Assembly (NCBI RefSeq): GCF_024181725.1
Contig: NZ_CP028908.1
Coordinates: forward strand, 3,957,501 to 4,021,500
Direction of reading: 5' to 3'
Length of the DNA: 64,000 nt
DNA from: Bradyrhizobium sp. WD16
GTDB taxonomy: Bacteria > Pseudomonadota > Alphaproteobacteria > Rhizobiales > Xanthobacteraceae
Below the pieces are notes generated by a model that did no database searches, was not told the origin of the DNA, and was given only the letters and a program-made list of their open reading frames with translations. Both the position numbers and the translations under genes were made by a program. Positions 27,201 through 35,357 of this stretch are shown here, in pieces (the stretch's first letter is position 1; each line of letters begins with the position of its first letter).

Positions 27201-27908
27201 GTGAAACTCGAACTCCTCGCCGCCTTGAATGCCGAGCGTGCCGCGCGTCGGCCGGTTGTGGTCGTCACCGACGTCGATCGTGGCGATCAGCGCCTCGTCA
27301 AGGCGGCAGAATTCGCATCCGATGCGCTGCACGAGGAACTCGACAGGCATCTGCGCATGGGCAAGAGCGGCATGATCGATGTCGCCGGCCGTCAGCTGTT
27401 TCTGACCGTGCATGCGCCGGTGGCCCGTCTCGTCATCACCGGAGCGGTGCATATCAGTCAGGCGCTGGCGCCGCTCGCCACCAGCCTCGACTACGACGTC
27501 ACCGTTGTCGATCCCCGCACCGCCTTTGCCTCGCCGGAGCGCTTCGAGGGCATCAAGGTGATCGCGGCCTGGCCCGACGAGGCGCTGCCTCCGCTCGGCA
27601 TCGACCGCTACACCGCCTTCGTGGCGCTGACCCACGATCCCAAGATCGACGATCCGGCGCTGCTGCACGCGCTGTCGCGCGACTGCTTCTATATCGGCGC
27701 GCTCGGTTCGCGGAAAACCCATGCCAAGCGGCTGGATCGCCTCAAGGGCCAGGGCGCAACCGACGCCCAGCTCGGCCGCATCCATGCCCCGATCGGATTG
27801 CCGATCGGGGCGGTCTCGCCTGCCGAGATCGCAGTGGCGATCATGGCCCAGATTACCGCCGAATTGCGGCTGCCGAGGCGCGCGGCCGTCAGCGAGAATG
27901 CCGCATGA
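27201..27908 (+). CDS. XdhC-type Rossmann domain protein
   Basis: 235 residues from GTG 27201 (GTG AAA CTC). Frames open further upstream to 27060 overlap the preceding gene. The C-terminal part has the XdhC Rossmann pattern: RLVITGAVHISQALAPLA, TVVDPR, then FYIGALGSRKTHAKR and IHAPIGLPIGA, which are hallmark motifs of XdhC C-terminal domains. It probably acts with the preceding 107-residue protein in loading molybdenum cofactor. The next gene overlaps by 4 bp. Confidence 0.88.
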   Translation: MKLELLAALNAERAARRPVVVVTDVDRGDQRLVKAAEFASDALHEELDRHLRMGKSGMIDVAGRQLFLTVHAPVARLVITGAVHISQALAPLATSLDYDVTVVDPRTAFASPERFEGIKVIAAWPDEALPPLGIDRYTAFVALTHDPKIDDPALLHALSRDCFYIGALGSRKTHAKRLDRLKGQGATDAQLGRIHAPIGLPIGAVSPAEIAVAIMAQITAELRLPRRAAVSENAA

Positions 27909-29509
27909 AATTTGGTCCTGTCGCCCCGGCGGATGCGATCGGCGGCGTCACCGTCCATACCATCCGCAAGAACGGCTTTGTTCTGAAGAAGGGCACCACG
28001 GTCGGTGCCGCCGAAGCCGAGGCGCTCGGGTGCGCCGGGATCACGTCGATCGTGGTCGCGCGGCTCGAGGACGGCGACGTCTCCGAGGATGTCGGGGCCG
28101 CGGACATTGCTCGTGGGGTGGCCGGGCCAGGGGTGAGCGTCGAGCGCGCGGTCACCGGACGTGCCAACCTGTTCGCCGCCCATGCCGGCGTACTGGTGGT
28201 CGACCGCGCCGCAGTCGACCGCATCAACCGGGTCGATGAGGCAATCACGCTGGCGACGCTGCCGGCCTTCAAGCCGGTGGTCGCCGGCGAGATGCTGGCG
28301 ACCGTCAAGATCATTCCCTTCGGCATGCCGGGACAGCTGCGCGATGCGGCCGTTGCCGCTGTCGCGCCGGACATGCTGCGGGTCGCGCCCTATCGGGTAA
28401 AGCGGGTCGGCGTCATTTCGACGATGCTGCCGGGCCTCGCGCCGAAGGTGATCGACAAGACCTTGCGTGTCACCGCCGAGCGCCTCGCCCCGGCCGGCGC
28501 CGCAATCATCTTCGAGAAGCGCATCGAGCATGACGAGGCTGCCCTGGTCGCAGCGCTCGACCAGGCGATCACGGCCGGCGCCGAACTCGTCATCGTGTTC
28601 GGCGCGTCCGCCATCGCCGACCGGCGCGACGTGATCCCGGCGGCGATCACGCGCAGCGGCGGCCGCATCGAACATTTCGGCATGCCGGTCGATCCGGGCA
28701 ACCTGTTGCTGATCGGTCGTGCCGGCGGGGCAGCAGTGCTCGGTGCGCCTGGCTGTGCGCGCTCGTCGACCGAGAACGGCTTCGACTGGGTGCTGATGCG
28801 CCTCCTCGCCGGCCTGCCGGTGTCGCGCGAAGACATCACCGGCCTCGGCGTCGGCGGGTTGCTGATGGAGATCGTGACGCGACCGCAACCGCGTGTCGCC
28901 CATGGCGGCGAAAGCGGCCGTCATGTCGCTGCGGTGGTGCTGGCGGCGGGACGCGCGACCCGGATGGGTGGTCCCAACAAGCTCTTGGCGACGCTGAGCG
29001 GCAAGCCGCTCGTGCGCATTGTCGTCGAGCAGGCGCTGGCCTCCCGCGCCGCGCCGGTGATCGTCGTCACCGGTCATCAGGAGGACGAAGTGCGCCACGC
29101 TCTCGATGGCCTCGATGTCCGCTTCGCACACAATGCCGACTTCGCCGAAGGGCTTGCCGGTTCAGTCAAGGCGGGCATCAAGGCTGTCCCGACGGAGGCC
29201 GACGGCGCCGTGATCTGTCTTGGCGACATGCCGCTGGTCGACGCCGCGCTGATCGATCGACTGATCGACGCTTTCGACCCCAACCGTGGTGCACTGATCG
29301 CCATGCCGGCGAGCGATGGTCGTCGCGGCAATCCGGTTCTGTGGTCCTGCCGTTTTTTCCCGGAACTGCTGACGCTCGAAGGCGATGTCGGCGCACGTCA
29401 CCTGGTGGCGCGCCACGGCGATGCTGTGGCGGAAGTGCCGATTGACGGTGACAGCGCCTTTCTCGATATCGATACGCCGGAGGCACTCGAGTTCGCGCGC
29501 CGCGGCTGA
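27905..29509 (+). CDS. Fusion of molybdopterin-binding (MoeA/MogA-like) and MobA-like nucleotidyltransferase domains
   Basis: 534 residues. The first about 335 residues form a molybdopterin-binding region (KVIPFGMPGQ-like stretch, then a MoCF domain with VGVISTMLPG and VIVFGASAIADRRDVIPAAI). Residues from about 340 begin a nucleotidyltransferase: AAVVLAAGRATRMGGPNKLLATLSGKPL, followed by ICLGDMPLVD with the metal Asp. This resembles MocA, which adds CMP to molybdopterin. The fusion suggests one protein both handles and nucleotidylates molybdenum cofactor for the enzyme of this cluster. It is the last cluster gene, overlapping the previous by ATGA. Confidence 0.85.
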   Translation: MKFGPVAPADAIGGVTVHTIRKNGFVLKKGTTVGAAEAEALGCAGITSIVVARLEDGDVSEDVGAADIARGVAGPGVSVERAVTGRANLFAAHAGVLVVDRAAVDRINRVDEAITLATLPAFKPVVAGEMLATVKIIPFGMPGQLRDAAVAAVAPDMLRVAPYRVKRVGVISTMLPGLAPKVIDKTLRVTAERLAPAGAAIIFEKRIEHDEAALVAALDQAITAGAELVIVFGASAIADRRDVIPAAITRSGGRIEHFGMPVDPGNLLLIGRAGGAAVLGAPGCARSSTENGFDWVLMRLLAGLPVSREDITGLGVGGLLMEIVTRPQPRVAHGGESGRHVAAVVLAAGRATRMGGPNKLLATLSGKPLVRIVVEQALASRAAPVIVVTGHQEDEVRHALDGLDVRFAHNADFAEGLAGSVKAGIKAVPTEADGAVICLGDMPLVDAALIDRLIDAFDPNRGALIAMPASDGRRGNPVLWSCRFFPELLTLEGDVGARHLVARHGDAVAEVPIDGDSAFLDIDTPEALEFARRG

Positions 29510-29589
29510 CGTCGCACTCTATCGTTCACCAAGTTGAAACGACCCCCCTTCCTAAATTACGCGCCATTGACCTTCGGGGGAGGGGATTC

Positions 29590-29973
29590 GTGCCGTCGTA
29601 CGTCGCGCGTTTCTGCGCGCTCACCATTTTTCTGTCGCTCACCATCGCGTGCGGTCCGTTGGCGACCGCAGCCCGTGCCGCCGGAGCGCTCGCCATTGGC
29701 CAGTGCGGTGCCTTCGGTCAGGCCTATGATTTCGCCAAGTCGTCGGAGGCGGTCGCCGCCGCGCTGCGCCAGTGCAAAGGGCAGTGTTCGACCGTGACCA
29801 TGAAGCGGGCCTGCGCCGCGCTCGCCATCGATCTCCACAATCCGTGCGGCGCCTACGGCCAGGCGGTGGCGCCACGGATTTCCGCCGCGCTGAATGCGGC
29901 GACGCGGTTCTGTTATCAGTATGGCGGCAAGGATTGCGTGATCCGGGCCTGGGCCTGCGACGCCCGGGGCTGA
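29590..29973 (+). CDS. DUF4189 secreted Cys-rich protein
   Basis: 127 residues from GTG 29590 with GGGGGAGGGG just upstream. A signal peptide is likely (hydrophobic residues 7-28, cleavage near ATAARAAG). The mature part holds the DUF4189 pattern: GAFGQAYDFA with spaced cysteines, then CAALAID, GAYGQA and a final CVIRAWACD. Six or more cysteines suggest disulfides in the periplasm. No function is known for the family. It stands alone between the cox cluster and the TetR operon. Confidence 0.7.
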   Translation: MPSYVARFCALTIFLSLTIACGPLATAARAAGALAIGQCGAFGQAYDFAKSSEAVAAALRQCKGQCSTVTMKRACAALAIDLHNPCGAYGQAVAPRISAALNAATRFCYQYGGKDCVIRAWACDARG

Positions 29974-30051
29974 GAACCCTGCATCGGATGCATCGCCGGT
30001 ACCTGCCACAGCAATTTGGCAGGACGGATCACGCGATCGTCGATTGATTTT

Positions 30052-30069
30052 GACTGACTGGTCAGTCAT
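30052..30069. promoter_or_regulatory. Probable TetR operator
   Basis: TGACTGAC and GTCAGTCA form a perfect 8-bp inverted repeat separated by TG, ending 9 bp before the TetR start codon. This is a typical autoregulatory site for the adjacent TetR-family repressor. It also falls where a promoter -10 or transcript start would be. Confidence 0.8.
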
Positions 30070-30078
30070 ATTTATCCG

Positions 30079-30795
30079 ATGATGAAGGCTCGGTCCGCCC
30101 CATCGGGGGCAAGCCGCCCGTCGGCGAAAGCGAGCGCACACAGTCCGGAGGCCGCATCGGGCCAATCGGCGGATGCGGCGTCTCCGGTGGTGTCCAAGCG
30201 CAGCCTGCGTGCCCAGGAGCGCCGGGCCGCCATTGTCGCGGCGGCTTTCGAGGAGTTCGTTGCCCGCGGCTTCGCCGCGACGCGCATGGAAGACGTTGCC
30301 CGTCGCGCCAGAGTCGGCAAGGGAACGATCTATCTGCACTTCAAGGACAAGGAGGCACTGTTCCAGGAGCTGGTCCGGACCGAGCTGGTGCCTGTGATCA
30401 GCCGCTTCGCCGTTTCGCCGGATGGGGTGACGTCGGCGCGGGACCTGCTGGAACGCTTTACCGCGATCTTCGCCAATGAGATCGCCGGCACCCGACGCGG
30501 CGATATCCTGCGGCTGATGGTGGCGGAGGGCTCGCGCTTTCCGCAGCTTGCCGAGTTTTATTATCGCGAGGTGGTGGAACGCGGGCTCGCCATGATGCGC
30601 CAGGTGATTGCCTACGGCATTGCCCGCGGCGAGATCAGCGATCCCGATCTTGCACGCTTTCCGCAGATTGTGCCCGCGCCGGCGCTGCTGGCGATCGTCT
30701 GGCAGGGCCTGTTCGGCCGGTTCGCACCGCTCGATGTCGCCGCCATGCTGAAAGTTCATTTCGATCTGATCTTTGGACCCAGGAGGACGCAATGA
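30079..30795 (+). CDS. TetR family transcriptional regulator
   Basis: 238 residues with a Ser/Ala-rich 40-residue N-terminal tail, then the TetR DNA-binding domain (RRAAIVAAAFEEFVARGF, TRMEDVARRARVGKGTIYLHFKDKEALF). The C-terminal ligand domain has no recognised ligand. It is the first gene of a four-gene unit and overlaps the HlyD-family gene by 4 bp. The palindrome 9 bp upstream suggests it represses its own operon, and therefore the exporter. Confidence 0.9.
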   Translation: MMKARSAPSGASRPSAKASAHSPEAASGQSADAASPVVSKRSLRAQERRAAIVAAAFEEFVARGFAATRMEDVARRARVGKGTIYLHFKDKEALFQELVRTELVPVISRFAVSPDGVTSARDLLERFTAIFANEIAGTRRGDILRLMVAEGSRFPQLAEFYYREVVERGLAMMRQVIAYGIARGEISDPDLARFPQIVPAPALLAIVWQGLFGRFAPLDVAAMLKVHFDLIFGPRRTQ

Positions 30796-31616
30796 CGCCG
30801 TCAGCTCTGTCGCGGCGAGCGGCTTGCGGGCTGCTCGCCGCGGCGCTCGCGCTGACATTGGCTGGTTGCGGCGAGCGCAAGCGCATTGGTTATCAAGGCT
30901 GGGTCGAGGCCGACCTGATCTTCGTCAGTCCCGACGAGGCCGGCCGGGTCACCAGGCTGAATGTGCGAGAGGGCGATGAGGTCACGCCGGGCATGGTGCT
31001 CTACACCCTTGATGATGATCTGCAGCAGGCCGACCTCAACCAGAACAACGCGACGCTCGCCAACGCCAAGCAGAGCTTCGATCGCGCGCAATCCTTGAGC
31101 CGCACCGGCGCCGGCACCCAGGCGAGCCTTGATGCGGCGGTTTCGGCGATGCGGGTCGCAGAGGCGCGGGTCAACACGTCGCAGACCCGCCTTGCCCGGC
31201 GCACCGGCTATGCTCCGATCGCCGGGACCGTGCAGCAGATCTATTTTCGCGAGGGCGAAACCGTCGGCGCCCAGCGGCCTGTGCTGTCGATCCTGCCGCC
31301 TGGAAACATGAAGATCCGCTTTTTCGTGCCGGAGGCGAGCCTGCCGTCGCTCAAGCTTGGCGATGAGGTGCGCGTCACCTGCGACGGCTGCGTGCCGGAT
31401 CTCACCGCCAAGATCTATTTCATCGCCACCAGCGCCGAATATACTCCGCCGGTGATCTACAGCCTCGAGGAACGCGCCAAGCTCGTCTATCTGTTCCAGG
31501 CGCGGCCGGCGCGACCGACCAGCCTGAAGGTCGGTCAGCCGGTGACGGTGATCCCGATCAAGTCGGCCGATGGCGCGCCGGCGCCTGGCGGGCCGATGGC
31601 CCAACAGGCGAAGTGA
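30792..31616 (+). CDS. HlyD/YbhG-type periplasmic adaptor lipoprotein
   Basis: 274 residues preceded by AGGAGG. The N-terminus is a lipoprotein signal with lipobox LAGC (Cys at about residue 27). Then come a biotinyl-lipoyl half-domain (VSPDEAGRVTRLNVREGDEV), a coiled-coil hairpin (LNQNNATLANAKQSFDRAQSL) and the second half-domain. It should link the ABC exporter encoded by the next two genes to an outer-membrane channel not encoded here. The layout resembles the E. coli ybhGFSR system. The GTG of the next gene overlaps its stop. Confidence 0.9.
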   Translation: MTPSALSRRAACGLLAAALALTLAGCGERKRIGYQGWVEADLIFVSPDEAGRVTRLNVREGDEVTPGMVLYTLDDDLQQADLNQNNATLANAKQSFDRAQSLSRTGAGTQASLDAAVSAMRVAEARVNTSQTRLARRTGYAPIAGTVQQIYFREGETVGAQRPVLSILPPGNMKIRFFVPEASLPSLKLGDEVRVTCDGCVPDLTAKIYFIATSAEYTPPVIYSLEERAKLVYLFQARPARPTSLKVGQPVTVIPIKSADGAPAPGGPMAQQAK

Positions 31617-32632
31617 ATGCCGGGATGGATGTGATGACCGACGGAACGGCTGCACAACCGCATCCGACGCATCCGAAGGCGCAGCCGGCATCGGCTGACA
31701 TCGCCATCGACGTGCACGATCTGTCGAAGTCCTTCAACGGCCGGCTCGTCGTCCAGAACCTATCGATGCAGGTGCGGCGCGGCTCGATCTACGGCTTCCT
31801 CGGCCCGAACGGGTCGGGCAAGACCACCACCATCCGCATGTTGTGCGGACTGCTGACACCCGATAGCGGCGAGGGCACCTGTCTCGGCTTCGACATTCGC
31901 CGCGACACCGACAAGATCAAGCGCCGGGTCGGTTACATGACCCAGCATTTCAGCCTGTACCAGGATCTGTCGGTGCGGGAGAACCTGGAGTTCGTCGCGC
32001 GCCTTTACGCCATGCGCGATCCGCGTGGCGCCGCGCGCGACATGGTCCGGCGATTGGGCCTGACGGGACGGGAGGAGCAACTCGCCGGCGAGCTGTCCGG
32101 CGGCTGGAAGCAGCGCCTCGCGCTTGGCGCTTGTACGCTACCGGAGCCGCAGCTTCTCCTGCTCGATGAGCCCACAGCGGGCGTTGATCCGAAGGCGCGC
32201 CGCGACTTCTGGAACGAGATCCATGGCCTGGCCGCCGAAGGCCTGACCGTGCTGGTCTCGACCCATTACATGGACGAGGCGGAGCGATGCCACGAGATCG
32301 CCTATATCGCCTACGGCCACCTCCTGGCGCGTGGCGCCGTCGAAGAGGTGATCGCGAAGTCGGCTCTGACCACCTACACCGTTTCTGGGGCAAGCGTCGG
32401 TTCTGGGGCGAGCGTCGGTGCGATCGCCGGTGAACTGGCCGAACGGAAAGGCGTCGACATGGTGGCGCCGTTCGGCAACACCTTGCACGTCTCCGGCCGC
32501 GACGCCGGCGCGTTGGAGGCTGCCATCGCGCCCTACCGCCAGCGCGATGACCTCGTTTGGCGTCGCGACAGTCCATCACTCGAAGACGTCTTCATCGACC
32601 TCATGGGGCGCTCGCGGGATAATTTCCAATGA
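31613..32632 (+). CDS. ABC exporter ATPase (ABC-2 type, YbhF-like)
   Basis: 339 residues. Walker A GPNGSGKTT, signature LSGGWKQRLALG (W in the usual Q-rich stretch) and Walker B LLLLDEPTAGVD are visible, and the H-loop is in VSTHYMDEAERC. There is one nucleotide-binding domain followed by a C-terminal extension of about 90 residues. The GTG at 31613 overlaps the adaptor stop; ATG 31625 and 31634 are alternatives. It energises the permease that follows, probably exporting drugs or lipophilic compounds, as suggested by the TetR control. Confidence 0.9.
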   Translation: MNAGMDVMTDGTAAQPHPTHPKAQPASADIAIDVHDLSKSFNGRLVVQNLSMQVRRGSIYGFLGPNGSGKTTTIRMLCGLLTPDSGEGTCLGFDIRRDTDKIKRRVGYMTQHFSLYQDLSVRENLEFVARLYAMRDPRGAARDMVRRLGLTGREEQLAGELSGGWKQRLALGACTLPEPQLLLLDEPTAGVDPKARRDFWNEIHGLAAEGLTVLVSTHYMDEAERCHEIAYIAYGHLLARGAVEEVIAKSALTTYTVSGASVGSGASVGAIAGELAERKGVDMVAPFGNTLHVSGRDAGALEAAIAPYRQRDDLVWRRDSPSLEDVFIDLMGRSRDNFQ

Positions 32633-33804
32633 GCATGCCAGAAGCGAGCGCGCCAGAGGTCAACAGCGCGCCCGATCCGCGCGATCGAGCCGGGTTCTGG
32701 CGTCGCACCTATGCGATGCTGGTCAAGGAATTCATCCAGCTTCGCCGCGACCGCGTTTCCTTCGTCATGATCGTGGCGATTCCGATCATGCAGCTGATCC
32801 TGTTCGGCTATGCGATCAATACCACGCCGCGCCATCTGCCGACCGCGGTGCTGCTCCAGGAGGACAGCGATCTCGCCCGTTCGGTGATGAAGGCGATGGA
32901 GAACACCGCCTACTTCGCCTTCACCCGCGAGGTGCACACAGTTCAGGAGTTCGACGACCTGCTGCAGTCCGGCAAGGTGCTGTTCGGCCTCGAGATCCCG
33001 CGCGGCTTCGAGCGCGCGGTACGCCGCGGCGACAAGCCGGCGCTGCTGGTCGCCGCCGACGCCACCGATCCGGTTGCCGCGGGCTCGGCGCTGTCGGCAC
33101 TGGGCCAGCTTGCGGTGACCGCGCTCGAGCACGATCGCGTCGCCGGCTCGCCGCCGGAGCCGGCCTTCGAGATTCGTACCCATGCCCGCTACAATCCGGC
33201 GGCATCGTCGCAGCTCAACATCGTGCCGGGGCTGGTCGGCACCATCCTGACCATGACCATGCTGATCTTCACCGCGCTGTCGGTGACGCGGGAGATCGAG
33301 CGGGGCACCATGGAAAGCCTGCTGTCGATGCCGATCACGCCGATCGAGATCATGCTCGGCAAGATCGCGCCCTACATCATCGTCGGCTTTCTCCAGGCCA
33401 GCCTGATCATCGGCATCGGCCTGCTGCTGTTCGGAGTTCCCGTCTATGGCAGCCTGCTGCTGCTCGCCGGCCTGAGTACGCTGTTCATCGCCGCCAATCT
33501 CGCCATCGGCTACACCTTTTCCACCGTGGCGCAGAACCAGTTGCAGGCGATGCAGATGTCGATCATGTTCTTTCTGCCCAATATCCTGCTGTCCGGTTTC
33601 ATGTTCCCATTCTCGGGCATGCCGTCCTGGGCGCAATGGGTCGGCGAATGCCTGCCGCTCACCCATTACATGCGGATCGTGCGCGCCATCATGCTGAAAG
33701 GCTCGACACTGCAGAATCTGGAATACGATGCGATCGCGCTTTTCGGGCTGATGATGCTGGCGATGACGATCGCGGTCGCCAGATTCCGCCGCACGTTGGA
33801 TTGA
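32629..33804 (+). CDS. ABC-2 type exporter permease (YbhS-like)
   Basis: 391 residues. A cytoplasmic N-terminus with MLVKEFIQLRRDRVSF leads to TM1, a periplasmic domain of about 170 residues, then five clustered membrane segments near residues 205-385. EIERGTMESLLSMPITPIEIMLGKI is the hallmark of ABC2_membrane proteins. E. coli ybh has two such permeases; only one is present here, so it may work as a homodimer. A divergent second permease might have been lost. It is the last gene of the TetR-linked unit. Confidence 0.9.
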   Translation: MSMPEASAPEVNSAPDPRDRAGFWRRTYAMLVKEFIQLRRDRVSFVMIVAIPIMQLILFGYAINTTPRHLPTAVLLQEDSDLARSVMKAMENTAYFAFTREVHTVQEFDDLLQSGKVLFGLEIPRGFERAVRRGDKPALLVAADATDPVAAGSALSALGQLAVTALEHDRVAGSPPEPAFEIRTHARYNPAASSQLNIVPGLVGTILTMTMLIFTALSVTREIERGTMESLLSMPITPIEIMLGKIAPYIIVGFLQASLIIGIGLLLFGVPVYGSLLLLAGLSTLFIAANLAIGYTFSTVAQNQLQAMQMSIMFFLPNILLSGFMFPFSGMPSWAQWVGECLPLTHYMRIVRAIMLKGSTLQNLEYDAIALFGLMMLAMTIAVARFRRTLD

Positions 33805-33944
33805 GCGGTGATTGCTTGATGCCGTGCCAGGCGAGAACGGGCTGTACCCACGCGGAAATCGTGGTTGCCGCCGTGCAATCTGGCGACGAAAGACAGAAGA
33901 AAAGCATCAGGGGAGGAAGTGGATGACGGCTATCACCGAGCGGC

Positions 33945-34110
33945 TAGTGTCCTGTCTCCGAATTACCGCTTCATTTGCCTCACCCTCGCACGGTAATTCG
34001 GAGACATAAGGACACTAGCAAAATCAAAGCGCTAGTGTGGCTTATGTCTCGCAATTGCCTACGAGAGACTCGCCGCAAAGGCGGTAGGCAATTGCGAGAC
34101 GCCACACTAG
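33945..34110. repeat. Palindromic TA-bounded repeat unit C-L1-D (reverse orientation)
   Basis: C (33945-34019) is joined by the linker CAAAATCAAAGCG (reverse complement of L1 with two changes) to D (34033-34110). The left TA is the one within the CTA codon of the interrupted RraA-family gene, and the right TA is the target of the first IS630 element. It was therefore the first insertion in the stack. Confidence 0.92.
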
Positions 34111-35355
34111 TCGCTCGCTTCAAATAATTTGAAAGGATGGAGAATTTGTGATTCGATTCGATCGTCTCGACGCGAGCGCCGGAGAGGATCATGGCTGCGA
34201 CGGAAATTTCGGTAAAGAAGTATGTTGTGCGGCTGAGCGGCGAGGAACGCGAACAGCTTGAAACGCTGATACGGAAGGGCAAGAGCGCAGCTCAAAAACT
34301 GCTGAAGGCGCGAATATTGTTGAAGGCCGATGTCTCGGAAGCCGGCGAAGGTTGGAGTGACAGCCGGATCATTAAGGCGTTCGATACAAGCGTTTCCATG
34401 GTTTACCGAGTGCGGAAGCAACTGGTGGAAGAAGGCTTCGAGGCGGTATTGAGCCGTAAGCAGCGCGCAACACCGGGGGTTGCGCGGATTTTTGACGGTG
34501 AGAAGGAAGCCAAACTGATTGCCCTGGCTTGTTCCAAACCTCCCAAGGGACGCACACGCTGGACCCTGCGGCTACTGGAGCAAAAAGTCGTAGAACTCCA
34601 TATTGTTGATCGTGCCAGCGACTCGACGATCGGGCGGGCACTAAAAAAAACACTCTCCAGCCCCATCGCCGACAGTGCTGGGTCATCCCGCCGAAAGCCA
34701 ATAGTGCGTTCGTAGCCGCCATGGAGGACGTGCTGGCCGTCTACACCCGGCCACGCGATCCCGACTACCCGCTGGTTTGCCTGGACGAGAGCTCAAAGCA
34801 ACTCCTCGCCGAGACGCGCATGCCGATTCCGATGAAGCGTGGGCGCCCGGCTCGTTGCGATTACGAGTACAAACGCAACGGCACCGCCAATCTCTTCATG
34901 ATGTTTGCTCCGCTCGAAGGCTGGCGCCATGTCAAAGTCACCGATCGCCATACCGCCGTGGATTATGCTCACGTCCTGAAGGACTTGGCCGATGTCCACT
35001 TCGCCGGCGCCAAGACCATCGTTCTGATCCAGGACAATCTCAACATCCACAGCAAGGCGTCACTCTATGAAGCCTTTCCGGCCCCTGAGGCCAGGCGGCT
35101 GGTCGAGCGCTTTGAATGGCATTACACACCAAAGCACGGCAGTTGGCTTGATCTCGCCGAGTCCGAACTCGGCGTCCTATCGTCCCAATGCCTCGATCGA
35201 CGGATTCCCGACAAACAGACCCTCGCCGAGGAAATCGCCGCCTGGGAGAAAGACCGCAATGCCAACCACACCAAGGCAAACTGGCACTTCACAACTCCCA
35301 ATGCTCGCATCAAACTCAAGCACCTTTACCCTTCAATCTGAATGAATCGGGCGAC
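34110..35355 (+). mobile_element. IS630-family element with two-frame transposase
   Basis: About 1246 bp, flanked by TA (34108-34109 and 35356-35357). The ends form imperfect inverted repeats: GTCGCTCGCTTCA at the left and, on the other strand, GTCGCCCGATTCA at the right, with a shared GAA-GG inner block. It was inserted at the outer CTAG of a D palindrome. It encodes one transposase read through a slippery A8 run. Confidence 0.9.
34191..35341 (+). CDS. IS630-family transposase with programmed -1 frameshift
   Basis: The first frame (34191-34715) encodes the helix-turn-helix part (DSRIIKAFDTSVSMVYRVRKQ). The second frame, -1 relative to it, carries the DDE domain (34721-35341 from its first Met), with LDESSKQ, IQDNLNIH and DLAESEL as the likely D, D and E. 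Reading -1 at the A8 run (34643-34650) after CTA gives LKKNTLQPHRRQCWVIPPK, joining the two frames without a stop. This is the normal frameshift design of one IS630 subgroup, so I treat it as one functional gene, not a broken one. Confidence 0.87.
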
Positions 35356-35357
35356 TA

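Noticed and set aside
33812-34009. A 65-codon plus-strand frame before the RraA-family gene
   Set aside because: It runs into the C palindrome and its end is repeat-derived; the same peptide tail appears wherever C is translated.
34721-35341. Separate second transposase gene
   Set aside because: It lacks a good start and continues the upstream frame through an A8 slippery run, so it is the second half of one IS630 transposase.
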